A DNA stretch of 64,000 nucleotides from Gemmatimonadota bacterium (GTDB taxonomy: Bacteria > Gemmatimonadota > Gemmatimonadetes > Gemmatimonadales > Gemmatimonadaceae), in contig JACPPC010000021.1 of NCBI GenBank assembly GCA_016191225.1, forward strand, positions 1 to 64,000. The letters run 5' to 3'. The notes under the pieces are model-generated. The model was not told the origin of the DNA. It did not search any database and worked only from the letters and a program-made list of their open reading frames with translations. A program made the translations under genes and the position numbers. This document shows positions 28,901 to 37,760 of this stretch, one piece after another. Positions within the stretch are counted from its first letter, which is position 1, and every line of letters starts with the position of its first letter.

Positions 28901-30370
28901 GTGGCCACCACCCCCGCCCCAACCCTCGAGTCCGTACGCGACGATCGCTCCTTCTTCGGCCACCCCAGGGGGCTCGGCCTGCTCTTCGCCGCCGAAATGT
29001 GGGAGCGATTCTCGTTCTACGGCATGCGCGGCCTGCTCGTGCTCTACCTCGTCAACGCGCTCAAGTGGAGCGACGGCGACGCGGCGCGGCTGTACGGCAA
29101 CTACATGAGCCTGGTGTACCTCACGCCGCTCGTCGGCGGCTACATCGCCGACCGCCTGCTCGGTACGCGCAACTCGCTCGTGATCGGCGGGATCGTCATC
29201 GCCGCCGGCCACTTCGTGATGGCCATCGACAACATGGCCACCTTCTACACCGGCATGGGGCTGGTCATTGTCGGCACGGGATTCTTCAAGCCGAACGTGT
29301 CGACCATGGTCGGCCAGCTCTACGCGGCCGGCGACCCTCGGCGCGACGCCGGATTCACCGTGTTCTACATGGGGATCAACCTCGGCGCCTTCCTCGCCCC
29401 CTTCGTCTGCTCGACCCTTGGCGAGAAGGTCGGCTGGCACTACGGCTTCGCCGCCGCGGGCGTCGGCATGGTGCTGGGCACCGTGTCCTACGTCTTGCTC
29501 CGCGACAAGTACCTCCCCGGCATCGGCCTCGCCCCCGGCCGAGGTGCGGCGGCCACCGCCGGCGCCGGCGGCGAGAGTCCCTCCAGGCCCTGGCATGGCA
29601 TCGTGGGCGGGGCGGCCGGCCTCGGCGTCGCCGCGCTGGCCTCCAGTGGCAACTGGGTCGCCCTCCTCATGGGCGCCGTGATCGGCGGGGCCATTGGCAC
29701 GGCCGTCCTCGGCACCCACGGCGAGGAGCGCAAGCGCGTGATCGCCCTCTTCATCGTCGTCACCTTCATCGTGCTCTTCTGGGCGGCCTTCGAGCAGGCC
29801 GGCAGTTCCATGAACCTCTTCGCCGACCGGCACACCGACCGCACGATCGGCTCGTTCCTCATGCCGACCGGCTGGTTCCAGTCGGTGAACTCCCTCTTCC
29901 TGCTCCTCTTCGCCACGGTCTTCGCCGGGCTCTGGCTGCGCCTGTCGAAGGCCGGCAGGGAGCCGCCGACCGCCTTCAAGATGGTGATCGGCCTCTTCCT
30001 GCTCGGCCTCGGGTTCGTGGCGCTCGTCATCGGCGGCCGCCTGGTCGATGCCGGCGGAAAGGTCAGCCCCGTCTTCCTCCTCGCCGCCTACCTCTTCCAC
30101 ACCTGGGGCGAGCTCTGCGTCTCGCCGGTCGGCCTCTCCTACGTCACCAAGGTGGCGCCGGTGCGGTTCGCCTCGCTCCTCATGGGTGTCTGGTTCCTCG
30201 CCAACTCGGCCGCCGGGCTCGTCGGCGGCGCGATCGCAGCCATGACCGAGACCGTCAAGTCCCAGGCCGCCTTCTTCGCCATCCCCATGGCCACGTCGAT
30301 CGGCGCCTCGCTGCTCCTGCTGCTGCTCGTGCCGCTGCTTCGCCGGCTCACCGCGAGCGTGCAGGCCTGA
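28901..30370 (+). CDS. POT/PTR-family proton-dependent peptide transporter
   Basis: A 489-residue MFS protein of the POT family (DtpT/PepT): the '[18 protein letters not shown]' signature (E-x-x-E-R-like helix 1 motif as ERFSFYG) near residues 30-47, '[20 protein letters not shown]' and '[13 protein letters not shown]' (PTR2 signatures), and about 14 hydrophobic segments including a small insertion near 210-240. It imports di/tripeptides with protons. Its place directly after the ABC peptide importer points to a peptide-utilising lifestyle. GTG start at 28901. Confidence 0.9.
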   Translation: MATTPAPTLESVRDDRSFFGHPRGLGLLFAAEMWERFSFYGMRGLLVLYLVNALKWSDGDAARLYGNYMSLVYLTPLVGGYIADRLLGTRNSLVIGGIVIAAGHFVMAIDNMATFYTGMGLVIVGTGFFKPNVSTMVGQLYAAGDPRRDAGFTVFYMGINLGAFLAPFVCSTLGEKVGWHYGFAAAGVGMVLGTVSYVLLRDKYLPGIGLAPGRGAAATAGAGGESPSRPWHGIVGGAAGLGVAALASSGNWVALLMGAVIGGAIGTAVLGTHGEERKRVIALFIVVTFIVLFWAAFEQAGSSMNLFADRHTDRTIGSFLMPTGWFQSVNSLFLLLFATVFAGLWLRLSKAGREPPTAFKMVIGLFLLGLGFVALVIGGRLVDAGGKVSPVFLLAAYLFHTWGELCVSPVGLSYVTKVAPVRFASLLMGVWFLANSAAGLVGGAIAAMTETVKSQAAFFAIPMATSIGASLLLLLLVPLLRRLTASVQA

Positions 30371-30376
30371 GACGCC

Positions 30377-32113
30377 CTACGGCCAGTTGAACACCGACGG
30401 CGCGATCGCCCGCGCCCGGCTGCGCAGGATGTCCGCCGGTTCGCGGAAGCCCATCCGCGCCACGTCGGCCCCCGACGTCGCGATCGAGAACACCGGCGAT
30501 ACCCCGTCCGGCGTGAGGCGCAGCGTCAGGTCGAGCCGGAACAGCCGCCGCGACGGCGGGGGCACCGCCGCCAGGAGGCTCAGCCCGATGGCCGCCGCCG
30601 GATGCGTGGTCGCGCCGAACGGGGCGTCACGGGCGGTCATCACCCCGACCCCGGCGAAGGGGGCGAGCCCCACCGCGGCCAGCGTCGAGATGCGGCCCAG
30701 GTACCACCGATCCTCGGCCCGGAGCACGAATCGCTCCCCGCCCGCCTGGCGCGAATTGACGAAGCCCCGCAGCCCGCCCACGGGGTCACCCAGGGTCAGC
30801 TGGAACGGCGCTGAGTTGCGGTAGCCCCCGGCCCACGTCGCCGTGACGATCAGGGTCCGGTTGCTGGAGTGCCGCCAGTACGTGGTCGCCGCCGCATCCC
30901 ACATCACCTCGTCCCAGTTGGCGTCCCGCTCGTGCCGCTGCGCCTGCCACCGCGCGTCCACCATCGAGTACAGCAGCGCATCGCCCGTGCCCACGAACAG
31001 GTCCGTCGACAGCAGCAGGTCGGCCTCCGTCGCGCCAAGCGCGCGCAGGCCTCGCCCCACCACGAGCCCCGCCTGCACCCCGGTGCGCACGTCCTGCGTT
31101 CCCTCGAGCACATCGAACCCCGACACGTTGAAGAACTGCACCCGCCGGATTCCGGCGAGCAGATTCACGCGGCGCGCGTCGTACCGGGTGTAGCGACCCG
31201 CGAGCGCCGTGGTGGTATCGGGCACCGGCCCCGTCGGCCGGAGGTCGACCGGGTTCGACGACGGCTCGAGCAACTCGCGCGACAGCGAGGCACCGTACAG
31301 GAAGAGCTTGCCCGGCGGCCCGACACGCGCGATCACGCCCGCGTCGGCCGTGATGCGCCGCAGCCCGAGCGACACCGGCTCCGTGTCGGGACGTGCGAAC
31401 GGCAGGTACCCGTCCGCCTGCCCCACGCTCACCCGCCACGCCACCCGCTGGTAGTCCGTGATGAATGGCCGTGCCACGTCCAGCAGCCAGTCGCCGCCCA
31501 GCGTGCGCAGCGTGCCCGTGGCGGTCACCTGCAGCGGTCGACCGCGCAAGGCGTACGACTTCGCCAGCAGCGAGTACTCGTCGCGGTAGCCAAGCCCGGT
31601 GCGCCAGCCGGCCACCAGCGTGATCCCGCGCCCGTCGAGGTTCGAGCTCCCCGTCCCGAAGCGCCGCACGTACGGACTCGTCGTCGCCGCCTGTACGTCC
31701 AGTGGCACGGCAAACTCGTCCACCACGTTCACCACCAGCACCACCCCGCCGTCGCCGGCGTCGAGCACGCTCACCCTCGCCTGGGCGATGAACGTCTGCG
31801 CGCGCAGCAGGCGCTCCGACTCCGCGCGCCGCGCCTCGTCGCACCGGTCCCCCTCCGCCAGCAGCAGGAAGGCCCGCACGACCTCGGGGCGGGTCGGCTG
31901 GTGGACCTTGCGCTGCAGCCGCTTGAGCGACGGTACCCGGGCGAGGTCGAGGCGCGTGATCGGGTAGTCGACGTCGAAGTCGATGCGGCGGATCACCTGG
32001 CCCGCGCACCGCACCGTCCGCGCCGCCACCGGGACCGCTGCGGTCGGGTCCTGGCCGAGCGCGACGCCGGTCGTCGCGCACAGCGCGACGGCCAGCCATC
32101 CGGGCGATGTCAC
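30377..32113 (-). CDS. Omp85/BamA-type outer membrane protein (surface antigen D15-like)
   Basis: A 578-residue outer membrane protein with a signal peptide (about residues 1-20, cut near ALG-Q). Residues about 40-120 look like a single POTRA-type domain ('IDFDVDYPITRLDLARVPSLKRLQRKVH', 'RAFLLLAEGDRCDEARRAESERLLR'); the rest is a beta barrel ending in Phe-Asn-Trp-Pro. It has fewer POTRA repeats than BamA, so it is nearer to the TamA/patatin-barrel branch. GTG start at 32113 with GGAG just upstream, 10 nt after the coiled-coil gene. Convergent with the POT gene (6-nt gap). Confidence 0.75.
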   Translation of the reverse strand: MTSPGWLAVALCATTGVALGQDPTAAVPVAARTVRCAGQVIRRIDFDVDYPITRLDLARVPSLKRLQRKVHQPTRPEVVRAFLLLAEGDRCDEARRAESERLLRAQTFIAQARVSVLDAGDGGVVLVVNVVDEFAVPLDVQAATTSPYVRRFGTGSSNLDGRGITLVAGWRTGLGYRDEYSLLAKSYALRGRPLQVTATGTLRTLGGDWLLDVARPFITDYQRVAWRVSVGQADGYLPFARPDTEPVSLGLRRITADAGVIARVGPPGKLFLYGASLSRELLEPSSNPVDLRPTGPVPDTTTALAGRYTRYDARRVNLLAGIRRVQFFNVSGFDVLEGTQDVRTGVQAGLVVGRGLRALGATEADLLLSTDLFVGTGDALLYSMVDARWQAQRHERDANWDEVMWDAAATTYWRHSSNRTLIVTATWAGGYRNSAPFQLTLGDPVGGLRGFVNSRQAGGERFVLRAEDRWYLGRISTLAAVGLAPFAGVGVMTARDAPFGATTHPAAAIGLSLLAAVPPPSRRLFRLDLTLRLTPDGVSPVFSIATSGADVARMGFREPADILRSRARAIAPSVFNWP

Positions 32114-32123
32114 GCGCTCCGGC

Positions 32124-32672
32124 CTACTGCCCCATGCGGCGCTTGAGCTCGGCGAGGCGCGCATCGGCATCGAGCTCACGGGCTTCGCGGGCCTGCGACC
32201 GCGACAGGGTCTCGAAGTCGCGCGCGAGGGCGGCGTCGGGGTCGAGTGCATCGGCCACCGTCGCCGTGGGCGCCGGTCCCGGCATGCCGCCGCTCGCCGC
32301 GACCCTCAGCTGCTGCGTCATCTCCCCCACGTCGCGCTCGGCGAGGGCCAGCTCCGCTTCCTGCGCCTCCAGCTTGCGGCGCAGCACGGCAAGGCGCTCG
32401 GCGTGGTGCTCGGCGTACCTGGTCGCCACCGCCACCGTCTCGGCGTCCTGGATCTGCTCCGCGAGCTGCCGGCGCCGGTCGATCGTCGCCAGCTCCGCCT
32501 CCTCCTGCGCCAGCCGCGTGCGCGTTTGCCCCACGCCGGCGCGCAGGTCGTCGATGCCCAGCTTGGCGCGCACCAGCGCGTCGCGCATCGCCTGCACCGC
32601 CGCCCGCCGGTCATCCGGCGAGAGGCGGGTCGAAATCAGCTCGCGCAGCGAGTCCTTCAGCTCTTCGAACAC
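32124..32672 (-). CDS. PspA/IM30-like coiled-coil protein
   Basis: A 182-residue, almost wholly alpha-helical protein ('FEELKDSLRELISTRLSPDDRRAAVQAMRDALVRAKLG') with long heptad-like segments, like PspA/IM30 family members although shorter than typical PspA (about 220). No signal peptide. I prefer the GTG at 32672; an upstream GTG at 32741 would add a low-complexity Arg/Ala segment and neither has a clear Shine-Dalgarno. Upstream of the Omp85-like gene in an operon-like order, so a role in envelope stress or membrane maintenance is plausible, but this is context only. Confidence 0.6.
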   Translation of the reverse strand: MFEELKDSLRELISTRLSPDDRRAAVQAMRDALVRAKLGIDDLRAGVGQTRTRLAQEEAELATIDRRRQLAEQIQDAETVAVATRYAEHHAERLAVLRRKLEAQEAELALAERDVGEMTQQLRVAASGGMPGPAPTATVADALDPDAALARDFETLSRSQAREARELDADARLAELKRRMGQ

Positions 32673-32786
32673 GGTGGGGACGATTGCAGCGAAGTGTACC
32701 GGAGCGCCGGCCGCGCTGCCAGCGCGCCGCCCGCTTCCCACCCGCGCACCAGCCGCGCCCCCCCCGGCGCGCCCGCTGACCCCCGC

Positions 32787-33518
32787 TCAGCTCGCCAGCC
32801 GCCAGCGCGACGCGTCCCGCACCTGCCGCATCAGCCGCTCCGGCGTGTGCACATGCGGGAAGAGCAGCGTGTCGCTCACCGCGTTCAGCGCCAGCCGCAG
32901 CGCGCCGTAGTGGTCGGCCACGGCCGTGAACAGGCCGGTGAGCCCGTGCTCCGCCGACAGCCGGTGGTCGGCAGCCATCCGGAAGCCGCGGCGCCCCATC
33001 TCGTCGTAGTAGCCGAGGTCCGGGCCGCCGCGACGCCAGCGGCGCTGCTCGATGAAGTCGGGAAAGCACCCGGCCAGCCAGAGGGCGTAGTTCCCGAGGT
33101 GCGCCCGCACCAGGAAAGTGCGGCGCGGGTCCCCATGCTCCGAATCCTCGAGCAGCGCCGCCACGGTGTCGTACACCTCGTCGTCACTCCCGGCCACGCG
33201 CCGCGCGCGGTCCCGCAGCCCGAAGTGCACCAGGATTGAAGCCACGTAGTCGCTCAACGTACGGTCCTCCTCCCCCTGCGCCCGGAGGGCGTGCCGCACC
33301 ACCACGTAGGAGAACAGCGGCCAGCTCGCCCGCGCGCCGAGGGGCGTGCGCACCAGTCCCTCCAGCGTCCGGCGGTCGTCGAGCAGGGTGTCGATCCCGT
33401 GGTCACGCAGCGTCGACTCCGCGTCGGCCGCCTCGCGGGACGAGCCCCGGCCCACGAGCCGCAGCACCAGCTGGGCGTCGTCGCGCGTCAGGTGACGTCG
33501 AACGTTGGCGAGGATCAT
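32787..33518 (-). CDS. conserved hypothetical protein
   Basis: A 243-residue predicted soluble, largely alpha-helical protein with no signal peptide, starting MILANVRRHLTRDDAQLVLRLV. No motif I can name: it contains an acidic region ('LEDSEHGDP') and 'VHTPERLMRQVRDASRWRLAS' at the end. The ATG at 33518 is preceded by a GC-rich segment without a clear ribosome binding site. It is upstream of the coiled-coil/Omp85 pair and likely co-transcribed. Function unknown. Confidence 0.6.
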   Translation of the reverse strand: MILANVRRHLTRDDAQLVLRLVGRGSSREAADAESTLRDHGIDTLLDDRRTLEGLVRTPLGARASWPLFSYVVVRHALRAQGEEDRTLSDYVASILVHFGLRDRARRVAGSDDEVYDTVAALLEDSEHGDPRRTFLVRAHLGNYALWLAGCFPDFIEQRRWRRGGPDLGYYDEMGRRGFRMAADHRLSAEHGLTGLFTAVADHYGALRLALNAVSDTLLFPHVHTPERLMRQVRDASRWRLAS

Positions 33519-33699
33519 CGCGCACCACCTCGGTGAGGGGGGAGGCCGCTGCCCGCACATCCAATGCACGTGCCGTGCCACCGCCGCCTTCCTGCCAGTA
33601 TCGACACCGCCAGCCCGAATTCGATGCGTGCGCCGGGTCACCACGGCGCGTGGCACTCGCCGCCGCGGAGTGCTACCGCCGTTCCCTCCCGCAAGCGAG

Positions 33700-33727
33700 A
33701 GCGGCGGCAACCGAAGTCGCCGCCGCT
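33700..33727 (-). terminator. hairpin downstream of the M28 peptidase
   Basis: Arms 33700-33708 (agcggcggc) and 33719-33727 are complementary with a 10-nt loop; a second inverted repeat (gcactc / gagtgc) lies at 33653-33658 and 33668-33673. The pair follows the peptidase stop on the minus strand. No T-run, so assignment is moderate. Confidence 0.45.
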
Positions 33728-33740
33728 GTCACGCACCCGC

Positions 33741-35315
33741 TCACATCGCCGCCGGTCCCGGCGGCCTGGGCCGCGTGGGACGGTTCCCCACCGCGAGGCC
33801 GACGCGCCACACGTACTCCGAGATCCGCGCCATCTTCGCGTAGTCGATCTTGTCCGGCGAGTCGCTCACCTTGTGGTAGTCGGGGTGCAGTCCCGACGTG
33901 AAGAAGAGGATCGGGACGCCCTTGGAGGCGTAGTTGAAGTGGTCGCTCCGGTAGTAGATGCGCTCCGGGTGTGTCGGCGAGTCGAATGACCGGTCGATCG
34001 TGAACGGGCGTGCCAGGGCGCCGTTCACGGAGTCGGCGATCGCCCCCAGCGGCGCGCTCTGGCTCTTCGGCGCCGACGCCGGGCCCACGATGTAGAGGGA
34101 GTCGGCGCCGTTGCGGCCGATCATGTCGGCGTTGAGCTGCGCCACGATCGAGTCGATCGGCACCGTCGGGTGCGCGGTGAAGTACGCCGAGCCGAACAGC
34201 CCCTTCTCCTCGGCGGTGTGCCAGACGAACAGCCACGAGCGCTTCATCGGCTCGCCCTGCGCCGCCGCACGGGCGATCGCCAGCGCGCCGATGCTCCCCG
34301 ACCCGTCGTCATCGGCCCCGTTGGCGATCGAGTCCGGCCCGCTCCCCTGGATGCCGATGTGGTCGAGGTGGGCACCAACCGCCACGTAGGTGCTCTTGAG
34401 CGCGGAATCGCTCCCCCGCACGATGCCGACCACGTTGTACTCCGTCACCCGGTCTCGCGTGGCCTCGATGCGCGCGATCAGCTTCGTCCCCCAGTTGAAC
34501 TGTGCCGCCTGGTTGGCCGGCCACCCCATCGGCACCAGCGGGGAGTTCGGCACCTCCCTGGCGATCAGCACCAGCGGCAGTGGCCGCTCATCCTCGCTCG
34601 GAATGCGCGACGTGTCGAGCGGCGTCAGCGACCGCATCAGCTGCGACGACACCTGCTCGAAGATGTCCCTGCCCGAGCCCGCCAGCACGAGAACCACCGC
34701 CGCCGGCCGCATGCCCAGCACCCGCTGCAGCCGCGCCGAGATCCCCTGCGGCGCCTCGAACGCCTGCCGCTGCACGCTGTCCGCCCCCGGCGGGGCCTGG
34801 ACCATCATCACCACCGCCTTTCCCGCCACGTCGAGGCTCGCGAAGTCGTCGCGCCCCAGCTTCGTGTTCACCACGCCGTAGTTCGCGAACACCAGCGGCG
34901 CGTCCGCCGAGCGCCTGGGGAGCGGCGCGCCCGGACCCAGCGCCAGCAGCGGCACGATCGACGGCCCGACCGGGATCGTCAGGCGCGCCCCCGACGTGAG
35001 CAGCACCTCCACCCGCGACGTGGCCGCCACGCTCGTGCGCGACAGCGGCACGCGCTGGAAGAAGCCCGAGTCGCCCGCCGGCTCGAGGCCCATCGTGCGC
35101 ACGCGCGCCGCAAGGAACCGCGCCGCCCGGAAGGCGTCGGGCGTTCCCGCCTCGCGTCCCCGCATCGAGTCGTCGGCAAAGGCCATCAGGTCGCGCCGCA
35201 GCTCGTCGGCGCCGGGCGGGGCCGCGACGCGCGGGCCGGCGGGGGTCGCCACCCGCGCGCTGCCGCCGGCACAGGCGGCAGCGAGGACGATTGCTCCAGC
35301 GATCAGGTGGCGCAT
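33741..35315 (-). CDS. M28 family metallopeptidase, exported
   Basis: A 524-residue aminopeptidase-like protein: a hydrophobic N-terminus with a lipobox-like LAAAC (Cys15), then a PA-type insert (about residues 120-235), and an M28 catalytic domain with zinc ligands in the order AHLDH, ADDDGSGS, HTAEEKG (catalytic Glu), LNADMIG and a late YRSDHFNY. Start ATG at 35315, 43 nt downstream of a good promoter. It would act outside the cytoplasm, releasing N-terminal amino acids, in line with the peptide-uptake genes nearby. Confidence 0.88.
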   Translation of the reverse strand: MRHLIAGAIVLAAACAGGSARVATPAGPRVAAPPGADELRRDLMAFADDSMRGREAGTPDAFRAARFLAARVRTMGLEPAGDSGFFQRVPLSRTSVAATSRVEVLLTSGARLTIPVGPSIVPLLALGPGAPLPRRSADAPLVFANYGVVNTKLGRDDFASLDVAGKAVVMMVQAPPGADSVQRQAFEAPQGISARLQRVLGMRPAAVVLVLAGSGRDIFEQVSSQLMRSLTPLDTSRIPSEDERPLPLVLIAREVPNSPLVPMGWPANQAAQFNWGTKLIARIEATRDRVTEYNVVGIVRGSDSALKSTYVAVGAHLDHIGIQGSGPDSIANGADDDGSGSIGALAIARAAAQGEPMKRSWLFVWHTAEEKGLFGSAYFTAHPTVPIDSIVAQLNADMIGRNGADSLYIVGPASAPKSQSAPLGAIADSVNGALARPFTIDRSFDSPTHPERIYYRSDHFNYASKGVPILFFTSGLHPDYHKVSDSPDKIDYAKMARISEYVWRVGLAVGNRPTRPRPPGPAAM

Positions 35316-35364
35316 GGTCGGGCACTCCGCTCGGGACTCGCGCGCCGGCATGGCGCGACCGGGG

Positions 35365-35393
35365 ACGCTATTGCGCGGCGCGTGCCCCGGCAA
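35365..35393 (-). promoter_or_regulatory. sigma70-type promoter of the M28 peptidase gene
   Basis: On the minus strand TTGCCG (35388-35393) and TAGCGT (35365-35370) are separated by 17 nt. The -10 hexamer is identical to that of the susC promoter. About 43 nt of leader before the ATG. Confidence 0.55.
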
Positions 35394-35485
35394 GCGCGCC
35401 GCGGGTGGCGTCGCGCCGGCGCCCCACCCTAGCTTTCGCGATCCCGTGGCGCGCCCGCGCGCCTCCCACCTGGCCCCGTGACTCC

Positions 35486-36250
35486 GTGCTGTACTGCTGC
35501 ATTCCCGTGCACAACGAGGCGCCCACGATCGGCGTCCTCCTGTGGCGCATTCGCGCCGTCTTTCGCGACTACCCGCGCGAATTCGAGGTCGTCGTCTGCA
35601 ACGACGGCTCCACCGACGCCACCGCGGAAACCCTCGCCGGCTACACCGAGGTGCTTCCCCTCACCATCATCGGCTCCCGCGAACGCCGGGGCTACGCCGC
35701 CGCGGTCGACGCCCTCTGCCGGCACGTCGCCAAGGCAGCACGGTACGCGCGCCGCGACGCCATGATCCTGCTGCAGGGCGACTTCACCGATCCCCCCGAG
35801 CACATTCCCGAGCTCGTCAAGCGGTTCGAGGGCGGCGCCGACGTCGTCCTCGCCGAGCGGGCGCCGACCGAGGGAATCCCCACGGAGGTGCGCAGGCTTC
35901 GCCGCGTCGCCCCCTGGGTGCTACGCCCCTTCGTGCGGCTTCCCGGCATCACCGACCCCCTGGCCACCATGCGGCTGATGCGGATCGCAACCGTGAAGGA
36001 CGTGGTCAGGGCCGCCGGCGAGCAGCCGGTGGTGCGCGGCGAGGGTTGGGCGGCCAACCTGGAACTCCTCGCGGCGACCCTCCCCCATACCCGTCGCGTC
36101 GAGACGGTCACCCTCGCGCCGCGCTACGACCTGCGCCAGCGACCCACCCGGCGCCACGCGTGGCGCGATGCCATGCAGCTCGGATCGTGGGTCTGGGGGG
36201 CACGCACGAGGCTGCGGAGCACGGCCGGCAGGCGCACCGCCACGTCCTAG
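35486..36250 (+). CDS. glycosyltransferase family 2 protein
   Basis: A 254-residue GT-A fold glycosyltransferase: 'CCIPVHNEAPTIG' at the N-terminus, 'VVVCNDGSTDATAE' (NDGS motif), and the nucleotide-sugar acidic motif 'LLQGDFTDPPEH' in place of the standard DxD. Lacks transmembrane helices, so it may be of the DPM1 type or a cytosolic variant. GTG start at 35486; upstream codons in the same frame are low-complexity. Acceptor and sugar cannot be told. Confidence 0.75.
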   Translation: MLYCCIPVHNEAPTIGVLLWRIRAVFRDYPREFEVVVCNDGSTDATAETLAGYTEVLPLTIIGSRERRGYAAAVDALCRHVAKAARYARRDAMILLQGDFTDPPEHIPELVKRFEGGADVVLAERAPTEGIPTEVRRLRRVAPWVLRPFVRLPGITDPLATMRLMRIATVKDVVRAAGEQPVVRGEGWAANLELLAATLPHTRRVETVTLAPRYDLRQRPTRRHAWRDAMQLGSWVWGARTRLRSTAGRRTATS

Positions 36251-36256
36251 ACGCAC

Positions 36257-36288
36257 GCGGGGGCCGGCACCTCGGTGCCAGCCCCCGC
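36257..36288. terminator. hairpin between convergent glycosyltransferase and small membrane protein
   Basis: Outer stem gcgggggc (36257-36264) with gcccccgc (36281-36288), one mismatch, then inner stem ggcac with gtgcc and a 4-nt loop. Lies between two converging stop codons. Confidence 0.7.
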
Positions 36289-36309
36289 CGTGGCGTCGGG
36301 GCGGCGCGC

Positions 36310-36537
36310 CTACATCGAACTCGTGCCGGAGAACTTCTCCCGCAGGCGCTTCGCGGAACTCGGGCTCACCACCCGTACCACGAGGTACACCGCTCCACCA
36401 ACCAGCGCGATCTTGGCGGCGAGGAAGAGCAGCCCGATGAACAGCCCCAGCAGGCCGCCGAGGATCCCGAAGACGAACTTGAGTGCGAACAGGCCAAGCA
36501 GCGCGAAGATGCCGACCATGAAGATCGTGCGAAGCAT
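36310..36537 (-). CDS. small membrane protein
   Basis: A 75-residue protein, mostly hydrophobic from residue 5 to 57 (Leu/Gly/Phe-rich, two or three helices), ending in a basic/serine tail 'SPSSAKRLREKF'. No known motif. ATG at 36537. Monocistronic and divergent from the thiO-like gene. Could be a short stress-linked membrane protein, but there is no evidence for function. Confidence 0.6.
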   Translation of the reverse strand: MLRTIFMVGIFALLGLFALKFVFGILGGLLGLFIGLLFLAAKIALVGGAVYLVVRVVSPSSAKRLREKFSGTSSM

Positions 36538-36612
36538 GAGGTTCTCCCCAATCAGGTCCTGCGGGCCGTACGGCGGCCTCCCCCGGGGAGTTTCGGCCGG
36601 GCCGGGCGACGC

Positions 36613-37689
36613 ATGAACGGGCGCACGGTGGACGTCGCGATCGTGGGCGGCGGCCTCGTCGGCATGACCGCGGCCCTGGCCTGCGCCGACCGCGGCCTCA
36701 CCGTCGCGCTCAGCGCCGCGACCCGCCCCGGATCGGCGTCCGGCGCGGCCGCCGGCATGCTCGCGCCCTCCACGGAGGGCGCCACCGCCCCGGTCGCGGC
36801 CTTCGCCTCGGCCTGCCGCGACGCCTGGCCCCCTTACCTCGACCAGCTTGCCGGCCGGAGCGGCCGGCGAGTGGCGCTCAACCGGCTCGGGATACTCCAG
36901 GTCCCGGCCGACGAGGGCGGAGCGGGACGGCTGCGCGCGGCCGCCGGCGCCGGCAGCGACTGGCTCACCCCGCTGCAGGCGGCCGAGCTCGAGCCGGGAA
37001 TCGTGGCGCCGCTCGGCGCCCTGCTCCACGAGCGAGACGGCGCCGTCGACAACGAGCACCTGCTGCTGGCCCTCGACGAGGCCATCGGCGCGACCGACCA
37101 CGTCGCGTCCGCTGGAGAGGCGCGCGGCATCCGCCTCGGGCGCGGCACCGCGGAGTTGCTGCTCGCCGACGGCGGGACCATCGCCGCCGGACGGCTCGTC
37201 GTCGCGGCCGGCGCATGGGTGTCGCAGCTCGAGGGCCTGCCGCGGGCGATCCCGGTGGTGCCCGTGCGCGGGCAGATGATCGGCTTCGCGGCCGCACCGG
37301 TTCGTCATGTGATCCATGGTCCGGGCGCGTACGTGGTCCCGCGCCCCGCGGGACGCACGATTGTGGGGGCGACCATGGAACACGCCGGCTTCGACGCCGG
37401 CACCAGCCCGGAAGCGGCCACGCGGCTCGCGGACGCGGCCGGCCGGCTCGCCCCCGGGCTTGCGGGACTCCCCGTCATGGAGCACTGGGCCGGGCTCCGT
37501 CCCACGACCCCCGACCAGTTGCCGATCCTCGGGCCCGACCCCGAGCACGGGACCGTGCTGTACGCCTGCGGGCATTCAAGGAACGGGATTCTGATGGCAC
37601 CGCTGACAGCCGAATGCATCGCGGCGCTGGCGTCCGGTGTACCCTCACCCTGGCCACTGGAGCCGTTTTCGGTGGCGAGGTTTGGGTAA
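36613..37689 (+). CDS. thiO: FAD-dependent glycine/amino acid oxidase, ThiO-like
   Basis: A 358-residue DAO-family oxidoreductase. FAD-binding GGGLVG motif near residues 11-16 after the first beta strand (VDVAIVGGGLVGM), 'AAGMLAP' of the ThiO/DAO family, and a C-terminal 'HSRNGILMAPLTA' where the FAD/substrate site closes (GHxRNGIlLAP is a ThiO hallmark). ThiO oxidises glycine to the imine for thiazole synthesis. No thiG/thiS is in this window, so the gene symbol is a best guess. ATG 36613. Confidence 0.75.
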   Translation: MNGRTVDVAIVGGGLVGMTAALACADRGLTVALSAATRPGSASGAAAGMLAPSTEGATAPVAAFASACRDAWPPYLDQLAGRSGRRVALNRLGILQVPADEGGAGRLRAAAGAGSDWLTPLQAAELEPGIVAPLGALLHERDGAVDNEHLLLALDEAIGATDHVASAGEARGIRLGRGTAELLLADGGTIAAGRLVVAAGAWVSQLEGLPRAIPVVPVRGQMIGFAAAPVRHVIHGPGAYVVPRPAGRTIVGATMEHAGFDAGTSPEAATRLADAAGRLAPGLAGLPVMEHWAGLRPTTPDQLPILGPDPEHGTVLYACGHSRNGILMAPLTAECIAALASGVPSPWPLEPFSVARFG

Positions 37690-37744
37690 CTGTCTAAGTT
37701 GTATTTGGAAGGTTATGCAGCGCCGCGGCTCGCGCCGGCTCTCC

Positions 37745-37750
37745 TATCTT
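37745..37750 (+). promoter_or_regulatory. -10-like TATCTT before lipA
   Basis: TATCTT ends 10 nt before the lipA ATG, and an AT-rich stretch (37688-37718) lies upstream. No -35 at the expected distance. Suggests a nearly leaderless lipA transcript. Confidence 0.45.
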
Positions 37751-37760
37751 CACTCCTCGC

